Assembly (NCBI GenBank): GCA_026417135.1
Contig: JAOADV010000002.1
Coordinates: forward strand, 136,985-200,984
Direction of reading: 5' to 3'
Length of the DNA stretch: 64,000 nucleotides
Source of the DNA: Ignavibacteria bacterium
Lineage (GTDB): Bacteria > Bacteroidota > Ignavibacteria > Kapaibacteriales > UBA2268
Shown here: piece after piece, positions 1-9,997 of the stretch
How positions within the stretch are numbered: position 1 is the stretch's first letter
Layout: every line of letters begins with the position of its first letter
Program-made: the position numbers and the translations under genes
The notes under the pieces: model-generated
Told to the model about the DNA's origin: nothing
The model's input: the letters and a program-made list of their open reading frames with translations, nothing else
The model's database searches: none

Positions 1-225
1 ACCTTTATTTCTTTCTCCTATAATATTGGCTCTACTTGGCCTCAATTTGAATCAATAAAAATTAGCCAGTTGAAGCACGGTGTTGCTATTCAAGTTGGAT
101 GGGATACTCCAATCGGTCCAGTTAGCTTTGCTTTGGGAAAAGGTTTTTATTTTTTAAAGACTCCACAAATCACTGTTTGGACACCAGTGAAGACCTACTT
201 TTCAATTGGCAAAAAAATCTTTTAA
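1..225 (+). CDS. C-terminal end of an outer-membrane beta-barrel protein (partial)
   Basis: The first reading frame is open from base 1 to a TAA at 223-225 and gives the last 74 residues of a protein whose start lies outside the window. The segment alternates hydrophobic and polar residues, contains a 'WDTPIGPVSFALG' stretch and ends in phenylalanine. A terminal aromatic residue and a 'TPIGP...G' strand near the end are typical of Omp85/BamA-like barrels, including those attached to patatin-like proteins. The assignment to a barrel is fairly safe; the exact family is inference because only the tail is visible. Confidence 0.6.
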   Translation, partial: TFISFSYNIGSTWPQFESIKISQLKHGVAIQVGWDTPIGPVSFALGKGFYFLKTPQITVWTPVKTYFSIGKKIF

Positions 226-364
226 GACTTAATTTTTTTATCTTAGTTGTTGGTCAAATTTCGCTTTTACTTTATTTCTATTTCACCAAGTATTTTCTAA
301 AGTTGTAATTAATGATTTAACTCGATTAGTTCTGCGTTTTCAAAAGCACAATAATTTAAGCTTG

Positions 365-2437
365 TTAAATTAGATAGTAGGTGAGAGTGCCACTGGAAGG
401 ATATACAATTGTCCCAAGTTCAGTTTCGAGTTCTATAAGAAATTCAATGGAAGATTCCTCGAATTTAATATTTTCGCCAATTAAAAATTCGATATCTATT
501 CCTATTACATAATTTCTTTTGAAAGAGAAGAAAATTTTTCTTAAATCCCTATTCGAAAATGTAGATTCCAAACTGAAGTCCTCACAATTAATCTTAAAGA
601 CCAATCCGCTTGGATTAGTAAAAATAACTTTGATGGAGTCGTTTAATTTTAATTCTTTGGATAGAACAATTCCAAGAAGGAACAAGTTTGATGTATTCCC
701 AAAATAAATCTCATTCACCAACTCTTTTTCTGAGTGCATTGTACCAATCGAGGCAGAAGGTTTGAATCGGCCCCAGCCGAACTCTGTGTTTAAATTTTTT
801 AAGTTACTCTCCGAAATTCTTTGTGTAGCTGGAACAAAAGGAAAATCAGCAAAATCAATTTGAAGTGGTTGAAAAAGTTCTTTTGGGACTTCCTCCTCTA
901 AGCATTCGTAAATTTTTCTTAGATAATACCGATATAGAACGTCAAAATCTTCCTTGTTCGGAGCTATATTGTCGTCCCCATACCACCAAAACCAATCTGA
1001 GCCTTCGGCTATTAACATCAATTCCATTGCATTATTAAATTTGGTTTCATTTGATTTGTATTTTTCGACAAGTTTGCGGGTTCGCGAAAGCCAAAACCAA
1101 GCCTTTTGTTTTGGTTTTTGACCAATCCAAGTGTAGAAGTTGGCATCAATCCAAGAACCGGGAAAAATTTCTTTTAAAACATAGGAATAGTCGCTTGGCA
1201 TTTGCGAAACAACATCGGTGAAAAAGGTTGTTTTAAATTCATCTAATTCTTGCAGTCTGCTGTAAAGAGATTTGAGGAAGGGAAGTCCATTTTCAGGGTA
1301 GAATTCCCAACAATTTTCACCGTCTAATATTATCGGCACACAAGCAATTTCGAGATGCTCTTCTCCGAAACTATTGATAATTTGTTGTCGAATGTAGAAA
1401 AGTCTATTAATAAAATCATCGACTGCTTTTTCTGTGTTCCAGTGGTGATAGGTAAAACCAATTGCATCGGATAATCCACGGTCCCGGAAGAAAACGAACA
1501 ACTTTTTCCCATTTTCTTCGTAAAGGAAAGGAAAGTATTGTATTTCGGGTTTTTCAATATTTATTGTTTTGAACAACAACTTGGGGTCGGTTGCTGTCCA
1601 AAGGAAACCTTCCGAAAGAATTATTTGCAAAGCCTCGGTTGAAAGTGCTCCTTCGGACGGCCAAATTCCAAGTGGAGTAAAGCCAAAATGAGAGTAGAAA
1701 AAACTTTTGCCTTTTTGTATATGTAGAAGTGCGTCTCCAGGATAACGGAACTCTTCTTCGCCGAGTTCGATATCTGGCAAGCCAAGTTTAGCGATACCAT
1801 TGTCAATCAACAATGGCAAAATTGGATGGTAAAAAGGCGAAATACTCAAATCTATTTGTTGCAAGACTTTTAGCCTTTTTAGGGTAGGGACAATTTCCTC
1901 TAATGTTTTAAGATGTAAATTCAAAAGTAATTCTTTTTCTGTTTGGGTGAAATTCTTTCCTTTTTGAAAAAATCTTTGAAAATATGACCTTTGCCTTGTA
2001 ATTGGTCCTACCCAAGCAAGATTGTACCAAACTTGAAGGTCGAGCAGCTCTTCTTCGTTCAATTCGAAACCATTTTTTACCTTCTCGTAAAGTTGAAGAT
2101 ACCTTGGATATGGTGCAATAAGGTTTTGATAATTACACACAAAGAATTGCTTTAAAATTTCGTTCTTTTCTTCTTTAGTTAATTCACTTGGATGTTTAAA
2201 GCTAAGCACTTGAATTTTGTCTTTCACCTGGTTGGACAAATACTCTTCAATTTGAAGAAGGAGAGAAGGGACGATGTTGAATGTCTGCTTTATATTTGGA
2301 AATTCATCGAGGAGTAGCGCTAAATCTAAATAGTCTTTAACACTATGGAACCTAACCCAGGGAAGAATAAAAATTTCTTCACTGCGGTAATATGGTTGAT
2401 GTTGGTGCCAAAGGAAACAAATCCGTAAAGGTTTCAT
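365..2437 (-). CDS. Glycoside hydrolase family 57 protein
   Basis: A 690-residue protein of the GH57 (alpha-amylase/4-alpha-glucanotransferase) type, which acts on alpha-glucans with retention. The family's N-terminal motif is clear ('HQHQPYY', residues 11-17). A 'GIWPSEGALS' segment near residue 259 is where the GH57 catalytic glutamate is expected, and 'FRDRGLSDAIGF' and 'DGENCWEFY' (near 371) match the later conserved motifs with the Asp. There is no signal peptide, so it is probably cytoplasmic and involved in glycogen or maltodextrin turnover. The C-terminal 150 residues are beta-rich and may be a carbohydrate-binding or structural domain. Substrate cannot be told from sequence. It is the last gene of the minus-strand block but seems to have its own promoter. 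Confidence 0.85.
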   Translation of the reverse strand: MKPLRICFLWHQHQPYYRSEEIFILPWVRFHSVKDYLDLALLLDEFPNIKQTFNIVPSLLLQIEEYLSNQVKDKIQVLSFKHPSELTKEEKNEILKQFFVCNYQNLIAPYPRYLQLYEKVKNGFELNEEELLDLQVWYNLAWVGPITRQRSYFQRFFQKGKNFTQTEKELLLNLHLKTLEEIVPTLKRLKVLQQIDLSISPFYHPILPLLIDNGIAKLGLPDIELGEEEFRYPGDALLHIQKGKSFFYSHFGFTPLGIWPSEGALSTEALQIILSEGFLWTATDPKLLFKTINIEKPEIQYFPFLYEENGKKLFVFFRDRGLSDAIGFTYHHWNTEKAVDDFINRLFYIRQQIINSFGEEHLEIACVPIILDGENCWEFYPENGLPFLKSLYSRLQELDEFKTTFFTDVVSQMPSDYSYVLKEIFPGSWIDANFYTWIGQKPKQKAWFWLSRTRKLVEKYKSNETKFNNAMELMLIAEGSDWFWWYGDDNIAPNKEDFDVLYRYYLRKIYECLEEEVPKELFQPLQIDFADFPFVPATQRISESNLKNLNTEFGWGRFKPSASIGTMHSEKELVNEIYFGNTSNLFLLGIVLSKELKLNDSIKVIFTNPSGLVFKINCEDFSLESTFSNRDLRKIFFSFKRNYVIGIDIEFLIGENIKFEESSIEFLIELETELGTIVYPSSGTLTYYLI

Positions 2438-2486
2438 ACTTTATGATGAAGTAATAAAAAGATAAAATTAATATATTTTAGAAAAC

Positions 2487-2516
2487 CAAACGTACAACTA
2501 AAAAAGAGAAACCAAA
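2487..2516 (-). promoter_or_regulatory. Candidate Bacteroidota-type promoter for the GH57 gene
   Basis: Read on the minus strand, TTTG (2513-2516) is followed after 18 bases by TACGTTTG (2487-2494), fitting the Bacteroidota primary-sigma pattern TTTG...TAnnTTTG. It would start transcription about 45 bases before the GH57 start codon at 2437. Confidence 0.4.
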
Positions 2517-2554
2517 TTTGTAAGTTATTCAAAATATCAAAATTGGTTTTAATT

Positions 2555-3901
2555 CTAAGTGCCAGCAAGATAATCTCTTAAATACATTTCTTGTTCGGGA
2601 GTAAGCTTATCAATTTCTATTCCCATAGATTTTAGTTTCAAGGAGGCAATGTATTCATCTTGTTCGGGAGGCAAATCCATTACTTCATTTGGAAAACGAA
2701 TGCCTTGTTTATGTGCTTCGACAAATCGAAGAAGTGCCATAAATTGGTTTGCAAAACTCATATCCATTACTTCCGAAGGATGTCCTTCCGCCGCAGCAAG
2801 ATTAATCAATCTACCTTGCGCAAGAAGATATATTCTTTTACCATTTTTTAGGGTATATTCTTCGCAATTGGGACGAATTGTCCTTTTCGAAATAGCAATT
2901 TCTTCGAGCTCTTTAATATTAATTTCGACATCATAATGTCCAGTATTACAAACTATAGCACCATCTTTCATCTTTTCAAGATGCCATTTGCGTATGACAT
3001 CTTTACAACCAGTTGCAGTTATAAATATATCGCCGATTTCAGCAGCTTCGTCCATCGTCATTACTTGATGGCCTTCGAGTAAGCCTTTTATCGCTGCTGT
3101 TGGTTTGACTTCAGTAATTATAGTTGTTGCCCCGAGTCCTTTCGCTCGTTTTGCAACGCCAGAGCCGCAATGACCATGCCCGGCGACAACGACAGTTTTT
3201 CCAGCAATGAGAACAGACGTTGCGCGCATAATTCCATCGAGGGTCGATTGTCCCGTTCCATAGACATTGTCAAAATCCCACTTGGTTTCAGTATCATTAA
3301 CTGCGTAAACGGGGTAGAAGAGCTGGCCAGCTTGTTGTCTTGCGCGAAGTCTATGAACTCCGGTTGTTGTTTCTTCGGTACCACCAATTACAAAGTTGCG
3401 TGCGATTTCGGGAAATTTCTCGTGGACAGTGTTGATAAGGTCGCACCCGTCATCTAAAGTTAAATGAGGTGGTTTGTCGATTGTGCGCTCTATACACCAA
3501 TAGAAATCATCTTTGTTGTCGTACCAAGCAAAAATAGACACGCCTTCTTTTGCCAAAGCAGCAGCGACCGCATCGTTAGTTGATAAAGGGTTACATCCGC
3601 TCCAAGCAACTTCAGCTCCGGTTTCCACAAGTGTTCTGATTAAAACTGCAGTTTCTTTTGTAACATGAAGACACCCTGCAATCTTGTAACCTGCAAATGG
3701 CTTTGTTTTTTTATAAATTTCACGTAGATGCATTAGAACTGGCATCCGAGATTCTGCCCAATCGATTAATTTGAAGCCTTCATCTGCAAGTGAAAGGTCT
3801 CGAACGCAATAAAGTCCAACTACTTCGTCGAAACTCCCCTTAGATTTTTTTGGTGGATATTGCATAACCTCATTTGAATAATTAATATCGAACTTTTCCA
3901 T
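2555..3901 (-). CDS. ahcY: Adenosylhomocysteinase
   Basis: S-adenosylhomocysteine hydrolase (448 aa) splits S-adenosylhomocysteine into adenosine and homocysteine, removing the product that inhibits methyltransferases. An N-terminal substrate domain has the 'GCLHVTKETAVLI' and 'WSGCNPLSTND' motifs. An NAD-binding Rossmann segment ('VVVAGHGHCGSGVAKRAKG') follows, with 'TATGCKDVI' and 'NTGHYDVEI'; many homologues have Phe where this has Tyr. The C-terminal 'YLRDY' tail, which helps close the NAD site, is present. Length is normal for the type without the long insertion. The gene lies 21 bases downstream of metK, so the two activated-methyl-cycle genes are almost certainly cotranscribed. Confidence 0.97.
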   Translation of the reverse strand: MEKFDINYSNEVMQYPPKKSKGSFDEVVGLYCVRDLSLADEGFKLIDWAESRMPVLMHLREIYKKTKPFAGYKIAGCLHVTKETAVLIRTLVETGAEVAWSGCNPLSTNDAVAAALAKEGVSIFAWYDNKDDFYWCIERTIDKPPHLTLDDGCDLINTVHEKFPEIARNFVIGGTEETTTGVHRLRARQQAGQLFYPVYAVNDTETKWDFDNVYGTGQSTLDGIMRATSVLIAGKTVVVAGHGHCGSGVAKRAKGLGATTIITEVKPTAAIKGLLEGHQVMTMDEAAEIGDIFITATGCKDVIRKWHLEKMKDGAIVCNTGHYDVEINIKELEEIAISKRTIRPNCEEYTLKNGKRIYLLAQGRLINLAAAEGHPSEVMDMSFANQFMALLRFVEAHKQGIRFPNEVMDLPPEQDEYIASLKLKSMGIEIDKLTPEQEMYLRDYLAGT

Positions 3902-3922
3902 AGGTAACCTAAATTTTTAGTT

Positions 3923-5071
3923 TTATAAAAGAGTTTTGAAAGTATCGACTAAATCGAGTTGTTCCCAAGGGAACTCATCACGACCAAAGTGCCCAAAGAC
4001 AGCAGTAGGTCGATAAATTGGTCTTCGGAGCCCAAAACGATTTATTATTCCCGATGGTGTTAAATCGATATTTTCTTTAATAAAATCTTCAATAACTTGT
4101 TCGGGGATTAAAGAGTTTTCAGGTAAATGCACAGTAATTGAAACGGGTTGAGCAATACCAATTGCATAGGACAATTGAATCGTACATTTATCTGCCAGAC
4201 CAGCTGCAACTATATTCTTTGCAAGGTGGCGGGCGGCATAAGCTGCGGAGCGGTCAACCTTCGTAGGGTCTTTGCCGGAAAATGCACCTCCTCCGTGTGG
4301 AGCACGTCCGCCGTAGGTATCGACAATGATTTTCCTTCCAGTTAAGCCAGTGTCGCCGTGTGGACCGCCTATTACAAATTTTCCAGTTGGGTTAACATAG
4401 TATTTAGTTCGATTATCTAATAGCGATTCGGGTATAACTTTTTTTACAACATATTCCAGAACATCTTCTTTAATCTTGCTTTGGTGAACGTCGGGGTCGT
4501 GTTGTGTCGAAACAACAACTGTATCGACACGTAAAATTTCATCTCTATCGGAATATTCAATAGTTACTTGGGATTTGCAGTCTGGCCTCAAATAAGGCAT
4601 TAAATGTGGTTCTTTTTTTCGAATATCTGAAAGTCTTTTAACTAATTTATGTGCGTACATAATAGGAGCGGGCATTAGTTCGGGTGTTTCACGGACTGCG
4701 AAACCGAACATCATACCTTGGTCCCCAGCTCCTCCTGTATCGACACCAAGTGCGATATCTTCACTTTGGTGATTAATAACATTTATTACAGCGACCGAAT
4801 TAGCGTCGAAACGATATCCATCTTTGTCGTATCCTATTTGTTTTATCACACTACGAACGAGTTGTTGCAAGTCGATGTAGGTACTTGTGGTAATTTCTCC
4901 ACCGACTATGATAAGTCCAGTAGTTGCGAAACATTCGCAAGCCACTCTGCTTTGAGGGTCGTCTGTAAGCATAGCATCTAAAACGGCATCAGAAACTTGG
5001 TCACATATTTTGTCTGGATGGCCTTCCCCGACAGATTCAGATGTAAATAAATAGGTTCTTCGTTTTTCCAT
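3923..5071 (-). CDS. metK: S-adenosylmethionine synthase
   Basis: Methionine adenosyltransferase (382 aa) makes S-adenosylmethionine from methionine and ATP. Both signatures are intact: the ATP/methionine-binding '[19 protein letters not shown]' near the N terminus and the phosphate-binding glycine loop '[19 protein letters not shown]' near residue 260. It starts at an ATG 17 bases after the end of the upstream nucleotidyltransferase gene and ends 21 bases before ahcY, so it sits in the middle of a probable three-gene transcript. Length is typical of the family. Confidence 0.97.
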   Translation of the reverse strand: MEKRRTYLFTSESVGEGHPDKICDQVSDAVLDAMLTDDPQSRVACECFATTGLIIVGGEITTSTYIDLQQLVRSVIKQIGYDKDGYRFDANSVAVINVINHQSEDIALGVDTGGAGDQGMMFGFAVRETPELMPAPIMYAHKLVKRLSDIRKKEPHLMPYLRPDCKSQVTIEYSDRDEILRVDTVVVSTQHDPDVHQSKIKEDVLEYVVKKVIPESLLDNRTKYYVNPTGKFVIGGPHGDTGLTGRKIIVDTYGGRAPHGGGAFSGKDPTKVDRSAAYAARHLAKNIVAAGLADKCTIQLSYAIGIAQPVSITVHLPENSLIPEQVIEDFIKENIDLTPSGIINRFGLRRPIYRPTAVFGHFGRDEFPWEQLDLVDTFKTLL

Positions 5072-5088
5072 ATCTAAACTATATTTTT

Positions 5089-6066
5089 TTAAATAATAAT
5101 TTCACTTGCATTACCAACGTTTATTTGATAAAAACTACCTTGCACGATTGCATCATTTCCAATAATTGAAGAGTCAAGTAAATATGATTCAACGCTTGCT
5201 CCATCACTAATTATAGAATTTTTGATGACGCTATCGATTACCTTTGCTCCAGATGCAATGGTTGTGAAAGGACCTATTACAGAGCGTTTAACTATTGCAT
5301 CTTCAGCAATGTAAACTGGTGGAATTATAACACAATCTGGTAAGTTCCCATAAAATGTGTTCCGAGTTAACAGATGCTTGTTTGTTAGGAGCAAAGTTTC
5401 TGGTTTACCACAATCGTACCATCCTTCGACTGGAAATGTTAGAAATTTCTCGCCTTTGTCTATCATCAATTGTAAAGCATCGGTGAGTTGGAATTCACCA
5501 CGGGTTTTGATTTGCTTTTCTAGTAGTTCATCCAAGCAAATTGAAAGCAAGTCGGAGTTATTTATGTAATAGACACCTACAATTGCAAGATTCGAAATAA
5601 AATTTTCGGGCTTTTCGACGAGTTTCGTGATTTCTCCTTTTTCATTTGTAACTACTACACCAAAGCGAGATGGGTCGTCGACTTCCTTAACTCCTAATGA
5701 GGAGCACTCTTTGTTTTTGAGGAAATTGTTAAAGTCAATCTCGAAAATTGTATCTCCAAGGATAATTATTAAAGGTTGACCATCGAAATATTCAGATGCA
5801 CACCAAATTGCATGACCTAAACCTAATGGTTCTTCTTGGGAAACAAATCTGAAATTAGCAGTAAAATTAGAACGGACATATTTCTCAATATCGTCTCCAA
5901 GGTGACCAGTAACAAGAATTATCTCTTCCAAATCAAGAGTTAATAAATCATCGAGAATGTGTTTCAAGATTGGTTTGCCTGCAACATTCAAAAGCACTTT
6001 TGGCAAAAAGTAAGTGTGGGGCTTTAAACGACTTCCTATTCCTGCTACTGGGATAACAGCTTTCAT
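5089..6066 (-). CDS. Sugar-1-phosphate nucleotidyltransferase
   Basis: An NDP-sugar pyrophosphorylase (325 aa from the preferred start). The N terminus has the nucleotide-binding signature '[18 protein letters not shown]' with the catalytic lysine in '[12 protein letters not shown]'. The C-terminal third contains hexapeptide left-handed beta-helix repeats (V/I every six residues: '[23 protein letters not shown]'), as in glucose-1-phosphate thymidylyl- or uridylyltransferases with acyltransferase-like tails. I start it at the ATG at 6066, directly before the signature; an ATG six codons further upstream (6084) is also possible. It makes an activated sugar for envelope polysaccharide or glycogen; the exact nucleotide and sugar cannot be told. 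It is first in the transcript with metK and ahcY. Confidence 0.85.
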   Translation of the reverse strand: MKAVIPVAGIGSRLKPHTYFLPKVLLNVAGKPILKHILDDLLTLDLEEIILVTGHLGDDIEKYVRSNFTANFRFVSQEEPLGLGHAIWCASEYFDGQPLIIILGDTIFEIDFNNFLKNKECSSLGVKEVDDPSRFGVVVTNEKGEITKLVEKPENFISNLAIVGVYYINNSDLLSICLDELLEKQIKTRGEFQLTDALQLMIDKGEKFLTFPVEGWYDCGKPETLLLTNKHLLTRNTFYGNLPDCVIIPPVYIAEDAIVKRSVIGPFTTIASGAKVIDSVIKNSIISDGASVESYLLDSSIIGNDAIVQGSFYQINVGNASEIII

Positions 6067-6152
6067 ATCAAGATAAAAAAACAAAATTACTAAATAAACC
6101 AGATTTGTTAATGCTACTTTTCTCGATTGTTTTAAGAAAGTTAAAGATGTAA

Positions 6153-7613
6153 TTACCCCTTGGTTTCACCTTTGAAATAGTTTACGTTGATGTATCTTGC
6201 AGCTCTTGCATCGTCCACCCTTCGCACTGGCGTATTGTGCGGTGCGGTAAGAAGAATTTCTGGGTTTGTTTCTGCTTCTTCTGCAATTTTGAGCATCACT
6301 TCTGCAAATTGGTCGATTCTTTCCTTTGCTTCCGTATCGGTTGGTTCTATAAGCATAGCTTCGTGAATAATCAATGGGAAATAAATTGTTGGGGCATAAA
6401 ATCCGTAATCAAGGATTCGTTTAGCTATATCTTTAGTTGTTACACCAAATTGTTTTTGGTTTTCGCCAGTTAAAAGAAATTCGTGCATACAATGTTCGTT
6501 AAACGGGTCGTGGAACTTACTTTTGAGTTTGGAGTAAAGGTAATTTGCATTAATAATTGCCGAGCGAGAAACTTCTTTTAAGCCCTCGGTCCCGTTGATA
6601 AGAATGTAGGTGTATGCTCTTACTAGAACGAGAAAATTTCCAAAAAATGTATGAATTTTGCCGATACTCTTTTCTAAATTGTACTCAAAGTGGTATTTTG
6701 CCCCGTCGAATGTTATTTGAGGAATAGGTAAGTATGGCACGAGTTTTTCACTCACACAAAGAGGTCCGGAACCTGGTCCACCGCCACCGTGTGGGGTCGA
6801 AAATGTTTTATGAAGGTTCAAGTGGACACAATCGAAGCCCATATCTATAGGTTTTACAATTCCAAGAAGGGCATTTAAATTTGCCCCATCCATATACATA
6901 AGTCCACCACAATCGTGTATTATCTTTTCTATTTGTAGTATATCCTTTTCGAAAAGCCCTACTGTGTTTGGATTTGTCAACATAAAACCAGCAGTCGTTG
7001 CATCAGCAAGCTTTTTCAATTCTTCGAGATTGACTCTACCATCGGAATTTGTCTTAATTGTAACAGTTTGGAAACCAGCGATGACTGCAGAAGCGGGATT
7101 AGTGCCATGAGCGGAATCTGGTATTAATATTTTTGTACGATTAGTGTCATTTCTATCTAAATGATAGGCTCGGATAAGAAGTAAGCCAGTAAGCTCTCCT
7201 TGGGCTCCAGACGCAGGTTGAAGAGTAACACCGTGAAAACCAGTAATTTTTTTAAGGGCTTCTCCAAGTTCGTACATTAGCTGTAAAGCACCTTGTATCG
7301 AATCTTCATTCAAATGAGGATGCAAATTTGCAAAGCCATCGAAAGATGCGACTTTGTCGTTTACTTTTGGATTATATTTCATCGTGCAAGAGCCAAGTGG
7401 ATAAACGTTGTCTTCGATGCAGTAATTCATTTTAGAAAGATGATGAAAATGACGAGCAACCTCGTTCTCGCTCAATTCAGGTAAGTTTAGCTCTACCTTT
7501 CTTTTAAACTTCTCGGGAAGAAGTTTTTCGTAGCTAAATTCATCCAAATTACATTTTGGTAGAGTATAGGCTTTTCTACCTTTAACGCTTTTTTCGAAAA
7601 TCAACTTTTCCAC
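6153..7613 (-). CDS. gcvPB: Glycine dehydrogenase (decarboxylating) subunit 2
   Basis: PLP-dependent P-protein beta subunit of the glycine cleavage system (486 aa), which decarboxylates glycine and passes the aminomethyl group to the lipoylated H protein. The PLP lysine lies in 'NLHKTFSTPHGGGGPG' near residue 268, followed by the glycine-rich loop of the family. The N-terminal 'RHFHHLSKMNYCIEDNVYPLGSCTMKYNP' region is also diagnostic. The length is that of the two-subunit form, so a separate gcvPA is expected elsewhere; it is not in this window. It starts 4 bases after the end of rnc. Confidence 0.95.
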   Translation of the reverse strand: MEKLIFEKSVKGRKAYTLPKCNLDEFSYEKLLPEKFKRKVELNLPELSENEVARHFHHLSKMNYCIEDNVYPLGSCTMKYNPKVNDKVASFDGFANLHPHLNEDSIQGALQLMYELGEALKKITGFHGVTLQPASGAQGELTGLLLIRAYHLDRNDTNRTKILIPDSAHGTNPASAVIAGFQTVTIKTNSDGRVNLEELKKLADATTAGFMLTNPNTVGLFEKDILQIEKIIHDCGGLMYMDGANLNALLGIVKPIDMGFDCVHLNLHKTFSTPHGGGGPGSGPLCVSEKLVPYLPIPQITFDGAKYHFEYNLEKSIGKIHTFFGNFLVLVRAYTYILINGTEGLKEVSRSAIINANYLYSKLKSKFHDPFNEHCMHEFLLTGENQKQFGVTTKDIAKRILDYGFYAPTIYFPLIIHEAMLIEPTDTEAKERIDQFAEVMLKIAEEAETNPEILLTAPHNTPVRRVDDARAARYINVNYFKGETKG

Positions 7614-7617
7614 GTAA

Positions 7618-8499
7618 CTACTCCTTATTTTTTACTAAAAGTTTTTCAATTGCCTTTTTTGCTGCGTTTTGTTCTGCTTGCTTTTTGCTGAAACCACTGC
7701 TTGTTGCAATTAACAAGTTATCTATGTAAACACCAACGTAAAAAATCCTTTCGTGGGGTGGACCTGATTCTTCCAAAACCTTGTAAACGGGTGGGGCTTT
7801 TCCAACAGCTTGAACCTTTTCCATCAAAATACTTTTATAGTTTTTGTCTTGGAAAATATCTTCGGATTCAAGAATTGGTATTAATTTGGCAATAATGAAT
7901 TTTCTTGCAGTCTCAATTCCACTGTCGAGGTAAATTGCTCCGATTAAAGCTTCGAGGGCGTTTGATAAAATCGTTCCAGCAGAACGTTCTAACGCTCGCA
8001 ATGTTCCAAAGCTCATTTGCACAAACTTTTCGAGTTCTAACTTTTTTGCTGCAAAAGCAAGCGATTGTTTGTTTACAAGCCAAGAACGCATCTTGGTCAA
8101 TTCACCTTCTGGTTTATTAGGATATTGTGAGAAAAGGAACTCGGAAATAATTAAATTTAGTACCGAGTCGCCAAGAAATTCAAGTCTTTCGTTGGATTGA
8201 AATTGGTCTTTAGGCAATAAGTGAAGATATGAGCGATGTATTAAGGCTTGGTGAAAAAGTTCAGCATTGTGAATTTCAATTCCTAAAATATTTTCTAAAT
8301 CTTTTTGCTTTTCGAATGGGAAAAAATCAAGATTGTTCGACTCACTTTTAACCGAAGTGGTTTCTGTTATCGAATGAAAGTTAAATACTTTTTCGAACAA
8401 ACAATTTATAATTTTTTTCAATGCGTTCAAAGAAATGAGTTTAATATTGTAATTCTTTAAAAGCCAAAGTAATGTTGTGCCCACCGAAACCGAAAGCAT
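7618..8499 (-). CDS. rnc: Ribonuclease III
   Basis: Double-strand-specific endoribonuclease for rRNA and mRNA processing. The catalytic domain has the family signature 'NERLEFLGDSVLNLIISE' (acidic residues of the metal site). A C-terminal double-stranded-RNA-binding domain ends in 'SGFSKKQAEQNAAKKAIEKLL'. The coordinates use the only upstream ATG (8499; 293 aa), but this makes the gene overlap the end of fabF by 59 bases. TTG codons at 8430 or 8421, just after the fabF stop, are attractive alternatives and would remove about 23 residues that resemble nothing. Placement directly after the fab genes is common in bacteria. Confidence 0.92.
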   Translation of the reverse strand: MLSVSVGTTLLWLLKNYNIKLISLNALKKIINCLFEKVFNFHSITETTSVKSESNNLDFFPFEKQKDLENILGIEIHNAELFHQALIHRSYLHLLPKDQFQSNERLEFLGDSVLNLIISEFLFSQYPNKPEGELTKMRSWLVNKQSLAFAAKKLELEKFVQMSFGTLRALERSAGTILSNALEALIGAIYLDSGIETARKFIIAKLIPILESEDIFQDKNYKSILMEKVQAVGKAPPVYKVLEESGPPHERIFYVGVYIDNLLIATSSGFSKKQAEQNAAKKAIEKLLVKNKE

Positions 8500-9700
8500 T
8501 GTTCAGCGCAGCACGAACCTTGCGTTGTACTGGTTTGTTCACAGTGTAGTTAAGGTCGCAATCGGGGTCTGGTGTAAAGTAGTTTATTGTGGGTGGAATA
8601 AATCCTTCTTTAATAGCGAGCAGGGTAGCAATAGTTTCGATAGCACCAGCGGCTCCAAGCAAGTGTCCGTGCATTGATTTTGTTGAACTAATGTTTAGGT
8701 TATAAGCCCATTCCCCAAACACAGCTTTTATAGCCTCGGTTTCGTTTTTGTCGTTGTAAGGTGTTGATGTGCCGTGAGCATTAATATAGTCAACATCTTC
8801 GGGTTGCAACCCAGCATCAGCCAAAGCAAGTTTCATCGACCTTTGTGCTCCTTCCCCTTGCGGAGCAGGTTGGGTGATGTGGAAAGCATCGTCGGACATA
8901 CCAAAGCCTGCGAATTCAGCGTAGATTTTGGCTCCCCGATTTAATGCATGTTCTAACGTTTCAAGGATAAGAACAGCTGCACCTTCGCCCATCACAAATC
9001 CATCTCGGTCTTTATCGAAAGGTCGGGATGCTGTCTTTGGGTCATCATTTCTTGTCGATAATGCTTTCATTGCATTGAAACCACCAACTCCCATTGGGCA
9101 GATGGAAGCTTCTGTTCCACCAGCCACCATTACATCGGCATCCCCACGTTGAATCAACATCAAAGCATCGGCTAATGAATGCGAAGAGGTAGCACAAGCA
9201 GAAGTAGTTGCGTAATTGGGTCCTTTGAATCCCCATCTAATGGCAATTTGTCCAGCAGCAATATCCGATATCATCATAGGAATAAAAAAAGGAGAAATGC
9301 GGTCGGGCCGTCCATTATTTTGGTAAACGATTTCTTGCTGATAATGATAAGTCCACATTCCGCCAATACCAGAGCCAATTATGACTCCAATTCTTTCTTT
9401 ATCGACACTATTTAAGTTGAGACCAGAATCTTCCAACGCTTGTGATGTCGCTGCGATTGCATATTGGGTGAACAAATCCATTCGTTGAACTTCTTTTCGA
9501 GAAAGATAAAGTAGTGGGTCGAAGTTTTTTACTTCGCACGCGAATTTTGTTTCGAAATAAGTTGTATCGAAACGAGTTATAAAGTCTGCACCACTTCGAC
9601 CTTCTAAAAGTGAAGCACGAAATTCTTCCAAATTATTACCAATGGGAGATATTACTCCCATTCCAGTAACAACAACTTTAGGATAATTGTACTTAGGCAT
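8441..9700 (-). CDS. fabF: 3-oxoacyl-[acyl-carrier-protein] synthase II
   Basis: Beta-ketoacyl-ACP synthase (419 aa), the condensing enzyme that elongates acyl-ACP with malonyl-ACP. The catalytic triad is visible: Cys in 'TTSACATSSHSLADAL' near residue 168, His in 'AHGTSTPYND' and His in 'GHLLGAAGAIE'. The C terminus 'NNAFGFGGHN' is typical. It follows acpP by 21 bases on the same strand and overlaps the annotated start of rnc. No anomalies. Confidence 0.97.
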   Translation of the reverse strand: MPKYNYPKVVVTGMGVISPIGNNLEEFRASLLEGRSGADFITRFDTTYFETKFACEVKNFDPLLYLSRKEVQRMDLFTQYAIAATSQALEDSGLNLNSVDKERIGVIIGSGIGGMWTYHYQQEIVYQNNGRPDRISPFFIPMMISDIAAGQIAIRWGFKGPNYATTSACATSSHSLADALMLIQRGDADVMVAGGTEASICPMGVGGFNAMKALSTRNDDPKTASRPFDKDRDGFVMGEGAAVLILETLEHALNRGAKIYAEFAGFGMSDDAFHITQPAPQGEGAQRSMKLALADAGLQPEDVDYINAHGTSTPYNDKNETEAIKAVFGEWAYNLNISSTKSMHGHLLGAAGAIETIATLLAIKEGFIPPTINYFTPDPDCDLNYTVNKPVQRKVRAALNNAFGFGGHNITLAFKELQY

Positions 9701-9721
9701 AAAACCACGAAATTTGTTTTA

Positions 9722-9964
9722 CTACTCACTTCCAACTTTTTCTTTTAGGAAGTTGATTGCATCACCGACCGTTTGGATTTTTTCGGCTTCCGTATCTTCA
9801 ATTGTTATTCCAAATTCTTTTTCAAATTCCATAATGAGTTCGACAGTGTCAAGAGAATCAGCCCCAAGGTCTTTAATGAAATTTGCTGATTCAGTAACTT
9901 GAGATTCTTCGACTCCAAGCTTGCGAACAACAATTTCAGTAATCTTTTCTTTAATATCTGCCAT
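9722..9964 (-). CDS. acpP: Acyl carrier protein
   Basis: A small acidic carrier (80 aa) that holds growing acyl chains on a phosphopantetheine arm. The attachment serine lies in the signature '[11 protein letters not shown]'. I start it at the ATG at 9964, which has an AGGT-type ribosome binding site a few bases upstream; a TTG four codons earlier is in frame but has no support. It lies between fabG and fabF in the fatty-acid operon, its usual place. Confidence 0.97.
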   Translation of the reverse strand: MADIKEKITEIVVRKLGVEESQVTESANFIKDLGADSLDTVELIMEFEKEFGITIEDTEAEKIQTVGDAINFLKEKVGSE

Positions 9965-9997
9965 TTTGTACCTCAAATAATTTGTTAAACATAAGAT

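Noticed and set aside
3118-3387. Overlapping open frames on both strands inside ahcY, metK, fabH and other genes
   Set aside because: They lie in alternative frames of genes with complete family motifs and show no independent features.
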